Position numbers and translations under genes: made by a program | Notes under the pieces: generated by a model | What the model was told of the DNA's origin: nothing | Database searches by the model: none | The model's input: only the letters and a program-made list of their open reading frames with translations | In this document: piece by piece, positions 35,170-46,614 of the stretch | Position numbering within the stretch: the stretch's first letter is position 1 | How the letters are laid out: each line of letters begins with the position of its first letter | Origin: Erinaceus europaeus | Taxonomy: Eukaryota > Chordata > Mammalia > Eulipotyphla > Erinaceidae | Direction: 5' to 3' | DNA: 64,000 bases | NCBI RefSeq assembly: GCF_950295315.1 | Contig: NC_080168.1 | Coordinates: 3,367,074-3,431,073, forward strand

Positions 35170-35748
35170 ATCACCAGAGTTATAGATGGGGCTCAGTGTG
35201 AATGGGGTTCACTGTGAATCTTCCACTGCCAACAGCCATTTATTTTTCTATTTGATCGTCAGAGAGAAATTAAGAGGAGAGAGAGAGAGAGAGACAAAGA
35301 GAGAGACAAAGAGAGAGAGACTTGCAGATTTGCTTCACAACTCGTGAAGCTTTCCCCTTACAGGTAGAAAGTGGGAGCTCCCACCCTACTAGGGAAAGAG
35401 AGAGATAGGCTGGGAGTATGGATTGACCAGTCAATGCCCATGTTCAGCGGGGAAGCAATTACAGAAGCCAGACCTTCCACTTTCTGCATCCCACAATGTC
35501 CCTGGGTCCATACTCCCAGAGGGATAAAGAATAGGAAAGCTATCAGGGGAGGGGATGGGATACGGAGTTCTGGTGGTGGGAATTGTATGACTTGTACCCC
35601 TCTTATCCTATGGTTTTGTTAATGCCTCCTTTTAAAAATAAATTTAAAAAATTAAAAAAAAAAAAAACAAGGACGTGGGGGCTCAAACTCAGGTGCTTGC
35701 ACTTAGTTAGCTGTATGCTTAACCAGGTACTTCACTGCCACCAGCCAG
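35170..35748 (-). mobile_element. Reverse SINE split by an R-type insertion
   Basis: Left part: a decayed long-form module (gagttatagatggggctcag), GA-rich body and gaagctttccccttacaggt. Right part from about 35665: gtgggggctcaaactcaggt, taaccaggtacttcactgcc. Together they make one SINE-B-like element with a long-form tail. Confidence 0.7.
35381..35663 (+). mobile_element. R-type L1 3' end, 5'-truncated
   Basis: Begins cccaccctactagggaaaga and runs to ggtggtgggaattgtatgac, cctcttatcctatggttttg and an A-rich tail. It sits inside the SINE at 35170-35748. The SINE sequence at the break (acaggtagaaagtgggagct / acaaggacgtgggggctc) looks like a diverged TSD. Confidence 0.85.
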
Positions 35749-36139
35749 TTTTCCTTTCATGTTTCCAAATATGTATCCCTGAGCTTAAATGGCATACATG
35801 GGAAATATTTCAAAAACTAGTGTTTCTTCTCCCCAGATCATCTGGCATGCTTAGACACATGCCTAGTGGGCTTATCAGAGTCAGGGATGATGAAAAGGTA
35901 TAGCTAGCCTGCAGAATTATCACAAAGTGACATATCAAATGTTGGGTTCCCTGGGGCTCATAACCTCCCTTTACTTGTCTATGAAACCTGAACATTTTAT
36001 TTCTTTCTATTGTATCCACTAGATTGGGCGTCATCAGATTTTGAAATAGTGTTCCACATCACACTGGAGTGTGTGGGGGAGTTACCTTGCAAAGGTCAGT
36101 AAATAAAGATAATAAAAATAATTTATAAAAAATTGAAAA

Positions 36140-36390
36140 GGATCCCAGTTCGAGCCCCTGGCTCCCCACCTGCAGGGGGGTCACTTCACAGGCGGTGAAG
36201 CAGGTCTGCAGGTGTCTGTCTTTCTCTCCCCCTCTCTGTCTTCCCCTCCTCTCTCCATTTCTCTCTGTCCTATCCAACAATAATGACATCAATAACAACA
36301 ACAATAATAACTACAACAATAAAACAACAAGGACAACAAAAGGCAATAAATATAAAAAAAAAAACTTAAAAAAAAAGAAAATTAAAAAAA
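36140..36390 (+). mobile_element. SINE-A, 5'-truncated, with TSD
   Basis: Starts at ggatcccagttcgagcccct, so the A-box half of the head is absent. The flank aaaaaattgaaaagga recurs exactly around 36127-36142 and 36388-36403. Confidence 0.9.
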
Positions 36391-36415
36391 AAATTGAAAA
36401 GGAGAAAGTGGCCAA

Positions 36416-36562
36416 GAGAGGAGTTGCAGGATCATAGGGTAGGTCCACTTCTAGTCTTCTGAGAGTTCTCCATACTGCTCTCCACAGGCCTTGGACCAAT
36501 TTACATCCCAGGAGAGTTCCTTTGACCCCACAGCTTGTCCAGCATTTGTTGCTGCTACCTTG
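36416..36562 (-). mobile_element. L1 ORF2 fragment
   Basis: The reverse frame encodes LWRAVWRTLRRLEVDLPYDP, the segment just before the ORF2 C-terminus, matching the full L1 at 14.8 kb. Both ends are ragged. Confidence 0.88.
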
Positions 36563-36569
36563 TTCAACA

Positions 36570-38789
36570 GAACGTATTTCTATTGCACCTATATTTCCAG
36601 TTTGGTACCATTATTCTTTTTTTTTTTTTTTCTGTATAGCAGGAGAGAAAAAAAAAGCTCTATTTTTATAATGTAAACCAATGAAAAACACAATTCATGT
36701 TGCATTTAAATGTGTACTCGTGATTACTGTGGCATGTAGGAGAAAGAGATGGGGGAGATAAGTATTATTGGGGAGGTGGGGTTCTGGAAATAGAAGAATC
36801 ACAGTAGTAAAAATGCACTTTAATCTCAAAGCTATAGTTTGAGCATGAGGCGAACTTTAACAGTCAGTGAAAACAGTACAAAATGATCAGGAAAGCATTC
36901 GTTTTTGTTTATGTTTAAACTTCCAGAAGAAAAATAATCCTAAAATAGTCCCAAACATTTGGAGTACTTCTGAATTAGGGTTCTTTGAACCATGAAAATA
37001 AATTGATTCCAGGATGACTCCACAAAGGGATCAGAAAAGTCGTGAAGCTGCAGAGTGCACACAACTGCTAAATGTTTAGTCTATGAGCTCAACACATTTT
37101 CTAAGCCTGGGATAAGGGAGGTTTTATGGCAAATGGGCAAGATGGTTTAAGTTAAGGTAAGGCTGTCATTTTGATATACTTATGGGCTTAATGTCTCTAA
37201 TCTTTGCAAGATCCTGAAAATGCAAATGTCAACCAGACCTAATTGGTTCAGAAGTTTTAGTTCATTGTCAAGGATTTACAAAGAGTCAATGTTTTTTACC
37301 TTATATCCTGCACTAACTAGGCCAGTCATTTGTGTGTGAAAGTAAGTTAAGTTCCCTACCATAATACAATATGATGGTATATGTCAGAGGCATAATGTAT
37401 TATGCAGTGTAGCAATTCACTGACACTCATTTTTTTAGGAACTATCTTTTTTTTTAATTTCAAGAATTTGGTTTCGGATGAAGGAGCAAGACAGTACAAT
37501 AAACGATTCATAGTTAACCAGAGTCAGTATTTCAACTCATTTTAATATTAAGAATGTTAATTTGAAGCCCCGTTTTATCAGGAGAGTGACTAGGTGTTGT
37601 AATCTGAGTTTGAGCATGTAAAATGAAGTTGGCACTCTGTGAGGTAGAATATTGGTCTACATCCCAGTTCCAGAGGGCCTGTTAGTGTTTGATTGCATTC
37701 TGGAACCACATGTGTGTTCTTACTTATTTAAAAGTCTCCTCTTGACACCTCTGTTGATTCCTTTATCAACCTTCTATTGATCCTCTTAGTCTTCTCAGGG
37801 CTCAGTGCCCTCTTTCCAACAGAGAAAGCAGGAAAGCTTGAGTACTTCCCACAACTCTTTAGAAGATCTTATTTCTTGATGCCCATTAAGCTGCTCTCCT
37901 GGAGGGAATGGGATACTGACAGAGAGGTGAGCAGATATTGGAATTACCTGAGATTATGCATGAAATCTCAAGGGATATGTATCTCTGGGTATCAGTTATC
38001 TTGCAAGAAGGGAGAATTAAGTCTTTTCCCCTGTGTGCTGCATCATCTCTCTTTGGAAGGCCAACATTATAGGTCTGCCTTGCCTGTAGCTGACTGAAAG
38101 TCAGATAGCTATGAACCGTGATTCAAATCTCAACTTCACCACAGGTAACTTGGCATGAGCAGCTTGCTTGAATTCTTTAAGCTTCAGTACTCTTAACTAT
38201 AGAATATGGATAAAAGTCTCTAAATTATGAAACACAAAACAATGAAAATGATTTAATTGTGAATTTCATAGTTAGAATTAAGTAAGGGGTAGCCATTGAT
38301 GTTGCTATTTTTATTCTATTTGATGGTTAGGAAAATAATCTACTTGTTTGCACACATAACAACTGTCTGTGTAACCCAAAGGCCAACATTGCCCAGGTTA
38401 CTTTCAAGAATGACCCAATTTTAGCTCAGTTTCAGAACATAAGATTATACTTTCTCAGCTGTCTGATTTCAATGATATGATGTTACTTTTCCCTTTGCAA
38501 ATAAGTAAACAAATAACCCCATCCTTAATATATCAAAACTTGTTTTATAGGATTTCCAGAGGTGTGACAAAGGAAAAACTTGTTTATGGAGGGAAATATA
38601 GCAACTTACCACTTAAAAATCCCAGAATGGAAACTTTCTATGCTTTTTGGATTGTTGCATTCCTGCATCTGCTCAGAGAACGCCACATGATCAGCCCTTG
38701 CAGAAGCCATATTAGCTTTCTGTTTCTTGCTTGTGTCTAATGTTCCCTATAGCTGCCACCAATACGGAGAACATACTTTGCCTTTGAAG
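36570..38789. other. Unassigned DNA
   Basis: About 2.2 kb, the longest quiet stretch. Open frames such as 37777-38097 (106 codons) have no recognisable domain or splice context. Confidence 0.5.
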
Positions 38790-38803
38790 AAAGTTTATCT
38801 TGT

Positions 38804-39054
38804 TGGAATTAGCGGTAGCACAGCAGGTTAAGCACACATGGCACAAAGTGCTAGGGCTGGCGTAAAGATCCCAGTTCGACCCCTGGCTCCCTACCTGCAG
38901 TGAAGCAGGTCTGCAGGTGTCTTTCTCTCTCTCTCTTTCTCTCTCTGTCTGTCTTCCCAACCTCTCTCCATTTCTCTATTCTATCCAATAACTACAACAA
39001 TAAAACAACAAGGGCAGCAAAAGGGAATAAATAAATAAATGCATACGTTTTTTA
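38804..39054 (+). mobile_element. SINE-A with internal deletion and TSD
   Basis: The core lacks about 24 bp between acctgcag and tgaagcagg, probably by slippage between similar short motifs. Flanks aaagtttatcttgt (38790-38803) and aaagtgtatcttgt (39055-39068) match at 13 of 14. Confidence 0.92.
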
Positions 39055-39339
39055 AAAGTGTATCTTGTGTTTTCTAAGGCGTTCAATCAAAATTGATGCC
39101 TGAATTAACTTTCTCCATATGCAGTGTCAGAAATGAAACTAACTGTACAGGAAAAGAGAAGTGAACATGAACATTAGGCTAGAGAGTCCAGTGGCCATAA
39201 CAAAGATTTTACTCGTCATAAATCTGCTAGCATTTGTCCATCCTCAGAAATCTCTACAGTCTCACTCCCCACCTCACCTCTATACCTATCTCCCTACTTG
39301 GATGTGGCTTAGAGTGTGTGGATAGAGAATGGATGTCCA

Positions 39340-39474
39340 GGGCAGGGGTAGATAGCATAATGGTTATGCAAAGAGACTCTCAGGCTTGAGGCCCCCAAAG
39401 TCCCAGATTCAATCCCCTGCACCACTGTAAGCCAAGGCTGAACAGTGCTCTAGTAAAATAATAATAATAATAAT
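39340..39474 (+). mobile_element. SINE-C with TSD
   Basis: Near-consensus SINE-C (tagatagcataatggttatg...cagtgctctagtaaaataat). Perfect 10-bp flanks tggatgtcca at 39330-39339 and 39475-39484. Ends in an (ATA)n-type tail. Confidence 0.95.
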
Positions 39475-39484
39475 TGGATGTCCA

Positions 39485-40180
39485 CATACTCTCTTGACCT
39501 AATAATTATTGCCAAATATGCTCAAATACTAACTTCTTCAGAGAATATCAATAGCTAAAATCCAACACTGAACCCACGCATAGAAATCTTATTTTATATT
39601 TTGCATTCTGAAGCTGTAATTTTAGAATTCCCATTTTTCTGTGTTTGCTTCAAAGAAAACAGCTCTGGTTCTCTCTTCAGGCCTCAAATTCAACATATGG
39701 AGAAAGACTTCAGGTTACAAGGAAAAAGAAGAGAAAATAAAAGAGTTGTCATGTATCTTAACTGTATCATCTTAGAAGGTGCCTAATTAATCCCTTGGCC
39801 AAAAGTTATCCAATGATCTCCAACTGAATGGCAATTAAAAAGCAAAGGAAGAGGAATATTTGAGTATCTGGTATCATTGTCAGGGCGTACATACCTGTTC
39901 TTGAATATTTGTACATATATATGTGAGTGTTCAATTATGTACACATACAAAAAATGCATTTGTGTTACTCTGAACATTTCACAATCTGTAATTAACCAGT
40001 AGCCATATGGGAACTAAGAGATATTGAGTAGGCAGTAAATGGAGACTCTTAAGATCTATTTTATATAGAAAGGCATTGTGAGTAAATCCAAAACCCAAAT
40101 TTCACGTATTAGCTCTTATTTTAGTTCAGCCCATGTTTTCATTTTTTTTTTAAGTAGCACTCATTCGCTCTTTCCAAAAC
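39485..40180. other. Unassigned DNA
   Basis: No feature recognised. Confidence 0.45.
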
Positions 40181-40195
40181 CTTACATTCTATTTG

Positions 40196-40352
40196 TTTTT
40201 TGATAGACACTTGTAGACCTGTTTCACTGCTTGTGAAGCGACCCCTTTGAAGGTGGGGAGCAGGGGGCTCTAACCGGGATCCTTAACACTGGTCACTGAG
40301 CTTCGTGCCACCTTCGCTTAACCTGCTGTGCTACCTACCGTATGATTCCCTC
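40196..40352 (-). mobile_element. SINE-A, 3'-truncated
   Basis: Reverse core and head (gatagacacttgtagacctg...acctgctgtgctacctaccg). The CT body and tail are missing. Confidence 0.85.
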
Positions 40353-40370
40353 CTTTTATTTAAAGATTTT

Positions 40371-40650
40371 TTAATATTTATTTATTTCCTTTTTGTTGCC
40401 CTTGTTTGTTTTATTGTTGTTGTAATTATTGTTGTTATTGATGTCATTGTTGTTGGATAGGACAGAGAGAAATGGAGAGAGGAGGGGAAGAAAGAGAGGG
40501 GGAGAGAAAGATAGACACCTGCAGACCTGCTTCACTGCTTGTGAAGCGACTCCCCTGCAGGTGGGGAGCCGGGGACTGGAACCGGGATCCTTATGCTGGT
40601 CCTTGTGCTTTGCACCAAGTACGCTTAACCTGCTGCGCTACCGCCCGACT
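40371..40650 (-). mobile_element. SINE-A
   Basis: Near-consensus reverse SINE-A ending gctgcgctaccgcccgactc. It shares one flanking duplication pair with its left neighbour (cttacattctatttg at 40181-40195; ctcacattctatcta at 40651-40665; 13 of 15). Confidence 0.93.
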
Positions 40651-40665
40651 CTCACATTCTATCTA

Positions 40666-41580
40666 TTTACTAACCCTTTGAAGCCAGCTTCTATCTCCAC
40701 CCTTTAATAGAAACAACACTTATACATTTTAACAATGACCTGCTAAGAGTGCAAGTCAACATCTCTACTAGAGTTTAATTGTACTTGATCTCCTGTAGCA
40801 TCTGGGCGTATTAAGCATATGGTTGCTGTTGGAAATTCTTGCCTTATGTGACATTATACTTGCTTGCTTTACCTAGTACTTCCCTGATTATCCTTTTTTT
40901 TTTTTTCCTCTGTAATTTTATCTCCTTTGTTGGCTCCTTAATAAAAAGCATTCTGTCAGGTTTTCTAAAGCTAGACTCTTTTTCTGAATAATGTTGACAT
41001 TACTCAGAAATCCGACCTTCACAGTTCTAATCAGACCACTCAACAATGTGCATCCTAAAATCTCTCAAGATTTTAGGCAGGTCATTTCGAATTATATGCC
41101 AGAGAGCTCCAGAGAGCTCTATATTAATGCGTACCATCTACAATGGGTAACTGCACTGATCACACATCTGTGCTCTCTGAGAATCTCTCCGGCCTGGCCT
41201 TAGCTTACATAACTCATCCGTCTCGTCTCCCAGTTCACTTGACACTTAGTCAAAAGGAATTGTCATGCCGTTCCCCAAACTTAACAGTCCCATCTTTGGG
41301 AAAATGACTAAACCTACCACATACTATTATAGTCATCATCTTAAGAGACATACTTAGCAATAAGGATTTTTCTCTAATCTTAATGTTAGGGGGGAAAAAT
41401 GCACCCAATCACATTCAACTCAGAGAGGATTTAATTACATTCTTATGAGACACGGAGACTGGAAAACTTGTGTATGAGTTCTTTCTTGTGGTTGCATTTA
41501 CCGCAACATGCATTCAAAATGCTAGTGTCTACAAATTATTCTTTGAAATATATATATTATACATATTTAATTATATATAT
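40666..41580. other. Unassigned DNA
   Basis: About 900 bp, no feature recognised. Confidence 0.45.
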
Positions 41581-41582
41581 TA

Positions 41583-41855
41583 TTCGGGCGGTAGCGCAGT
41601 GGGTTAAGCGCAGGTGGCGCAAAGCGCAAGGACCGGCGTAAGAATCCCGGTTGGAGCCCCGGGCTCCCCACCTGCAGGGGAGTCGCTTCACAGGTGGTGA
41701 AGCAGGTCTGCAGGTGTCCGTCTTTCTCTCCTCCTGTCTGTCTTCCCCTCCTCTCTCCATTTCTCTCTGTCCTATCTAACAATGACGACATCAATAACAA
41801 CAATAACTACAACAATAAAACAACAAGGCAACAAAAGGGAATGAATAAATAAATA
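41583..41855 (+). mobile_element. SINE-A, near consensus
   Basis: One of the best-preserved copies (cgggcggtagcgcagtgggt, gcgcaggtggcgcaaagcgc). The B box has one change (ggttggagcc). Lies in TA-rich DNA; a short tattaatta-like flank is too simple to call a TSD. Confidence 0.93.
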
Positions 41856-41859
41856 TTGA

Positions 41860-42006
41860 AATACTTTATTTATTTATTAATTAGAAAGATAGGAGGAGAG
41901 AGAAAGAAGCAGACAGCACTCTGGTGTATGTGCTGCCAGGGATTGAACTTGGGACCTCATACTTGAGAGTCCAGAACTTTATCCACTGTGCCAACTACTG
42001 GACCAC
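41860..42006 (-). mobile_element. SINE-D
   Basis: Reverse: agaaagataggaggagagag, gtatgtgctgccagggattg, aacttgggacctcatacttg, ccaactactggacc. Confidence 0.92.
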
Positions 42007-42009
42007 TTC

Positions 42010-42679
42010 ATCAATTATCCTACTAAATTGCCATATTATTATTATTTCATTCCCTTTTTTTTTCCCAGGGAAATTATCTTTCTAAACTGAATTATGAAAA
42101 CACTCATTTCTGGTTTCCTTGCCTGATGACTCAATCAAGATTTACTAGCTCCTATTCCATCAGAAAAATTTCCAAATCCATTTAATACAATTAGCCAAAG
42201 TCTTTTACAATAAATGTAGGTTCACCCGCTGGCCTAACACATGGATTCTACACGCTCACTTTTTCAAACAACATGGTGCTATTTTTATTTTTAAATCTCC
42301 TTACCCTTACTTTTATATGTCCCTTTGCCTAAAAACTTCTTTCTTTGCCTTTTATTTATTGTGAGTATTTTTTTTAGTTTGGTGAGATTAATTTCACAAG
42401 AACACACACCTGTGGTACAGGAAGATCTCATTAAAGTTTCATAAATGGCTGTAAGGTAAATATTTTGGTTGATTTTATGGAGCTTTCAGAAAATAGTTAC
42501 TAGAACTTGTACTACATGATCACAATGAAAATGATAAAGTAACACAGAGATTTTTCTTAGTGCCTCTCACAACATGATCAAATTCAAATTTCCAGTCAAA
42601 CAGTGAGTCTTATTTAACAGTCTATCTCAAAAATCTCCTCCACCATAGAGATGTTATTGTTAACTCTGTGTCCATAAGA
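42010..42679. other. Unassigned DNA
   Basis: No feature recognised. Confidence 0.45.
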
Positions 42680-42690
42680 AGTTGTCTCCT

Positions 42691-42988
42691 GGGAGTCGGG
42701 CGGTAGCACAGTGGGTTGAACTTATGTGGCACGAAGCGCAAGGACTGGTGTAAGCATCCCGGGTTCAAGCCCCCGGCTCCCCACCTGCAAGGGGGGGGGG
42801 TCCCCTTTACAAGTGGTGAAGCAGGTCTGCAGGTGTCTGTCTTTCTCTCCCCTCTCTGTCTTCTTCTCTCTCCATTTCTCTCTGTCCTATTTAACAACAA
42901 CATCATCAACAACAACTACAACAACCATAAAAATCAACAAGGGCAACAAAAGGGAAAATAAATAAATATTAAAGAAAAAAACCCATTA
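42691..42988 (+). mobile_element. SINE-A, first of a tandem pair
   Basis: Full-length from gggagtcgggcggtagcaca, with a G-run expansion in the core (ggggggggggtcc near 42790). Left duplication agttgtctcct at 42680-42690. Confidence 0.94.
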
Positions 42989-42989
42989 G

Positions 42990-43287
42990 GGAGTCGGTCG
43001 GTAGCGCAGTGGGTTAAGCGCATGTGGCGCAAAGCAAGGACCTGCTTACGGATCCCGGTTCGAGCCCCTGACTCCCCACCAGCAGGGGGAGTCGCTTCAC
43101 AGGCGGTGAAGCAGGTCTGCAGGCGTCTCTCTCTCTCTCTCTCTCCCCCTCCCTGTCTTCCCCTCCTCTCTCCATTTCTCTCTGTCCTATCCAATAACAA
43201 CAACATCAGTAGTAATTATAACAATAAAACAGCAAGGGCAACAAAAGGGAATAAATACATATTAAAAAGAATTTTTTTAAAAAATCC
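42990..43287 (+). mobile_element. SINE-A, second of a tandem pair
   Basis: Full-length from gggagtcggtcggtagcgca to an A/T-rich tail. The right duplication agttgtctcct (43288-43298) belongs to the pair as a whole. Confidence 0.94.
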
Positions 43288-43298
43288 AGTTGTCTCCT

Positions 43299-43519
43299 TC
43301 CTCATGTTCATTGCACAGTTACTGACCTTTACTTCTCTGCTGTCTTTCCCCTGAGCCTTCTTACCTCCAGTTGCCCCTTTCAGAGAAGATGTAGCCTGCT
43401 GGGCACTGTAGATCACTGGAGCAAACAGCTCCATGCACTAAAGTCTTCATCACACTGGAAACTACTCCTGGAAGGTACTTAGGAGTTTTCCACCTGTTTC
43501 TTTCCTTAAAGTTCAGCTT

Positions 43520-43550
<31 letters not shown>

Positions 43551-43820
43551 TTCAAAGGAGAGATAATTGTCAAATAGTCAGATTAATATTTGTGACTATT
43601 TCTGTAGAGGTTATCTCTGGAAATAAAATGTCAAGTCAAAGTGAACTTTTCTTTTGAAGGCTAACTCACTCATCTGGAGTTCAATTCTCTCTGAAAATTC
43701 AAAAGTAAGAACTGGACTTCCTCTTCTCCTGATGCCCTAACATACCCTTTGACTTTTATTTTCTTCATAGCTATAAGAACACGGTAAGTATAGGTGTTCC
43801 TGCAGTCTGCTGTCTACAAG
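43299..43820. other. Unassigned DNA with (TTTA)n
   Basis: Contains a (TTTA)n run at about 43519-43553. Otherwise nothing recognised. Confidence 0.5.
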
Positions 43821-43824
43821 GGGT

Positions 43825-45412
43825 TTGTTTATTTATTTATTTACTGCCTGAAGAGTTATCCCTGGGGCTCCGTGCCTCCTGCAATATGCATCCACCGCTC
43901 CTGTGGCCATTTTGTTTTATTTTAATTTTTGGATAATACAGAGAGAAGTTGAGAGGGGATGGGGAGGCAGTTCTTCTTCTTCTAGCGTTTGCCCTTCTTC
44001 CGTAGCCAGTCAACAGCATCAGGCTGAGCCTGATGTCAAGTTTCCAGACCTCCTTTGAATCTGGAGAGGTGGCAGTCATTGACTATGTGGGTCATAGTCT
44101 GTCTGTAGCCGCAGGGGCAGTTCGGGTCGTCTCTGGCTCCCCAGCGATGGAACATAGCGGCGATGGAACTGTCCGTGGCCTGTTCGATAGCGATTGAGGA
44201 GGGCCCGATCATAACGTGCTAGGTCAAAGCCGGGTTGATGCTTGCAGGGGTCCGTGATGAGGTGTTTGTTCTTCACCTCAGCTGACTGCCAACTCTGTTT
44301 CCAAGAGTCTGGAACAGAGAAGTTCAGTGTAGGCGTAGGGGACCAGATTGGGTGACGAGACGTCAAGCGTTGGACAGGGTGGGCGAAGATATCTGTATAT
44401 TGGCAGGTCCGGGTGAGCGTAGACGTGGGAAATGAACTTAGATGATGCCGCATCCCGACGAATATCTGGCGGGGCGATGTTGCTAAGAACTGGCAGCCAT
44501 GGAACTGGGGTGGAACGGATGGTTCCAGAAATCATCCTCATGGAGGAATATAATTTGGAATCAACCAAGTGGACATGGGGGCTACGGAACCATCCTGGGG
44601 CACAGTATTCTGCAGTGGAATAGCATAATGCCAGAGATGATGATCGTAATGTGGAAGCGCTCGCGCCCCATGAGGAGCTGGCCAGTCTTGCAATGATGTG
44701 ATTCCTCGCGCCCACCTTTGCTGCAGTTTTTATGAGATGTTCGTGAAATGACAGAGTGCGATCGAGATAACGCCAAGATAGACTGGCTGGGCTTCATGCC
44801 GGATTCTCATATCGCCAAGCTGCACATTAAGCTCACGCGAGGCCTAGGCATGGTGTAGATGGAAAACAGATGATACCGTTTTTGCAGTGCTAGGGATTAG
44901 TCGCCATTTTTTACAGTAATCAGATATCAGAGACATGTCTTTCGTGAGTGTTTCCTCGATGTCGAACTTTGATGCCTGAGTTGCACAGCAGATGTCATCG
45001 GCGTAGATGAACTTCCTTGAAGAAGTTTCTGGAAGGTCATTGATGTAAATATTAAATAGCGTAGGAGCCAGAACAGAGCCCTGGGGGAGGCCACTTGAGA
45101 CCAGTCTCCATCTGCTAGACTTGTCACCCAGATGCACCCGGAATCTTCTGTTTTGGAGAAGAAACGATATAGTGTTGGCCACCCATGGAGGCAGGCATCT
45201 TGAGATCTTGACTAGTAGACCACGGTGTAGTGCCAGACCGTGTCATAGGCTGCTGTGAGGGAGGCCGTGAGGGTGAGAGACAGGGAGACACCAGCTTTAT
45301 GGATGGTGAGGTGACCCTCCTGCAGGTGAGGAGCTGGGGCTGGAACAGCAATCCTTGTGCTGGCCTTGCACTTCATAGTATGTGCACTTAACCTGGTGCA
45401 CCACCCCAGTTC
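43825..45412 (-). mobile_element. SINE-A-L split by a Vingi insertion
   Basis: Left part 43825-43970: long-form module (gttatccctggggctccgtg, accgctcctgtggccatttt) and body up to ggggaggcag. Right part from 45259: body, core (ctcctgcaggtgaggagctg) and head (gtgcacttaacctggtgcac). Removing 43971-45258 restores a continuous reverse SINE. Confidence 0.88.
43971..45258 (-). pseudogene. Vingi non-LTR retrotransposon, 5'-truncated
   Basis: A 1.29-kb RT fragment unlike L1. In sense (minus) order: RT motif A LTAAYDTVWH (45230-45259); LPQGSVLAP (about 45064-45089); motif C YADD (44994-45005); a thumb/C-terminal region with STPVPWLPVLSNIAPPDI and LTSRHPIWS (44540-44340); DLARYDRALLNRYRTGHG (near 44210); a zinc knuckle CPCG...THIVNDC (44120-44072); QAQPDAVDWLRKKGKR; and stop TAG (43984-43982). 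A (GAA)n tail follows at once. The clade (Ingi/Vingi, related to I and Jockey) encodes an endonuclease-RT that primes at target DNA; no RNase H domain is seen. Frameshifts near 44800-44720, 44430 and 44180 and an in-frame TGA at 44036-44038 disable it. Flanks gggaggcag / gggaggccg (43962-43970, 45259-45267) form a 9-bp TSD with one mismatch. Confidence 0.87.
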
Positions 45413-45414
45413 CT

Positions 45415-46550
45415 GGAATTACCTATTTCCACATCTGAATTTTGCAAGGTACTCCAACACTCACTCTGGACATATGCTCATTAAAGCACTGTGGAAATCA
45501 GTAAACCTTCCGGAAAGGGAAATGCCTGAGTTTTCTCTTCACGATGAAGTTAGTCTTGATTTTGGAAGCCAGGATGACTACAGTCTTGCCTTAAACTACT
45601 AAAGTCTGCTTTAAGGAGGGTGAGAAAAGGAAATGAGAGAGTTGGACGGAAGGATGTTAAGTCAGAGAGCAGGGTGGGGCGGCTGGGAGACTCAGGAGCC
45701 AAGCAACAGCTTGGAATCCTTGTTCTAACTCAGCAGAGCCCAAAAAGGAAAGAGGTCTAGTGGCAATTGATGTTTCACAGCTTGTAAATCATGTCCACAC
45801 TCTACCAGGCCAGTATGTCTCTCCAGGTTTTTATTTTTAGTATCATATTGCAGTCATGCTCACCTTGTCCATGGAACATATTAGAAAAATGTCTTCTTTT
45901 CTATTTGTACTTATATGTAAATATCCCTTCACTAAAAAAAAAAAAAAATCAACACAGGAATACAAAAGTGACTCTGTCTTCAAATCCTTATACCATTTTT
46001 TAAAAAACATTTTAAAATAGGTACTTTCTTATACTATAATAATCTACAACCTTATAATTTTATAAGAGGAAAGTCAGCAAATGTCTTCAGAAATAATGAT
46101 AGCCTTTCTTTCTCAAAGTCAAGGGATTATGTTTTAAAGGAGCAGATAAAACCTATCTAAATTACTCTGACTTTTAAAATAGGTATTAATTTCAGACAGA
46201 CTTCTTAGCACCACTTCAGCACATGTGAGTACGAAAGTTGAAAAGCACCCCTGGTGCAAACCCTGCACTCTGGCTCTCAAGCCGCATCCTCACTCACACC
46301 TGCACTATTTATTTCACTCTGTACATTTCTCCTTATTGGCTCTGCAAAAATGTACAGCTATAATTTTTACATGTGTATTATAAATAAAGTTGTTTTTTTT
46401 TTTTTACAATTAACAACAGGGAGGAAGAGGACACCCGCCCAGCTGGCCAGATCAGCCGAATCAACCCTGGTGATCAGTGGGGTGACAGATGTCACAGCCA
46501 GAAGCCCTCACATCCAAACATTTAATTCTGTGTATGTATATTTATTTATT
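45415..46550. other. Unassigned DNA
   Basis: About 1.1 kb. An AATAAA lies near 46384 followed by a poly-T run, but no gene or LTR structure could be supported around it. Confidence 0.45.
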
Positions 46551-46552
46551 AT

Positions 46553-46554
<2 letters not shown>

Positions 46555-46611
<57 letters not shown>
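46555..46611. repeat. (TA)n microsatellite
   Basis: About 28 units; it joins the A-rich end of the SINE on its right. Confidence 0.97.

Positions 46612-46614
<3 letters not shown>

Noticed and set aside
37777..38097. 106-codon open frame in otherwise quiet DNA
   Set aside because: No domain, no splice-site support and a length expected by chance.
43971..45258. BovB/RTE or L1 as the source of the 44-45 kb RT
   Set aside because: The YADD, LPQGS and LTAAYDTVWH motifs, the C-terminal CPCG...H...C knuckle and the (GAA)n tail do not fit L1 (FADD, poly-A) or BovB; the Ingi/Vingi group fits better.
46254..46550. Possible LTR or processed pseudogene around the AATAAA at 46384
   Set aside because: No terminal TG...CA pair, target-site duplication, poly-A tail or recognisable coding sequence could be found.
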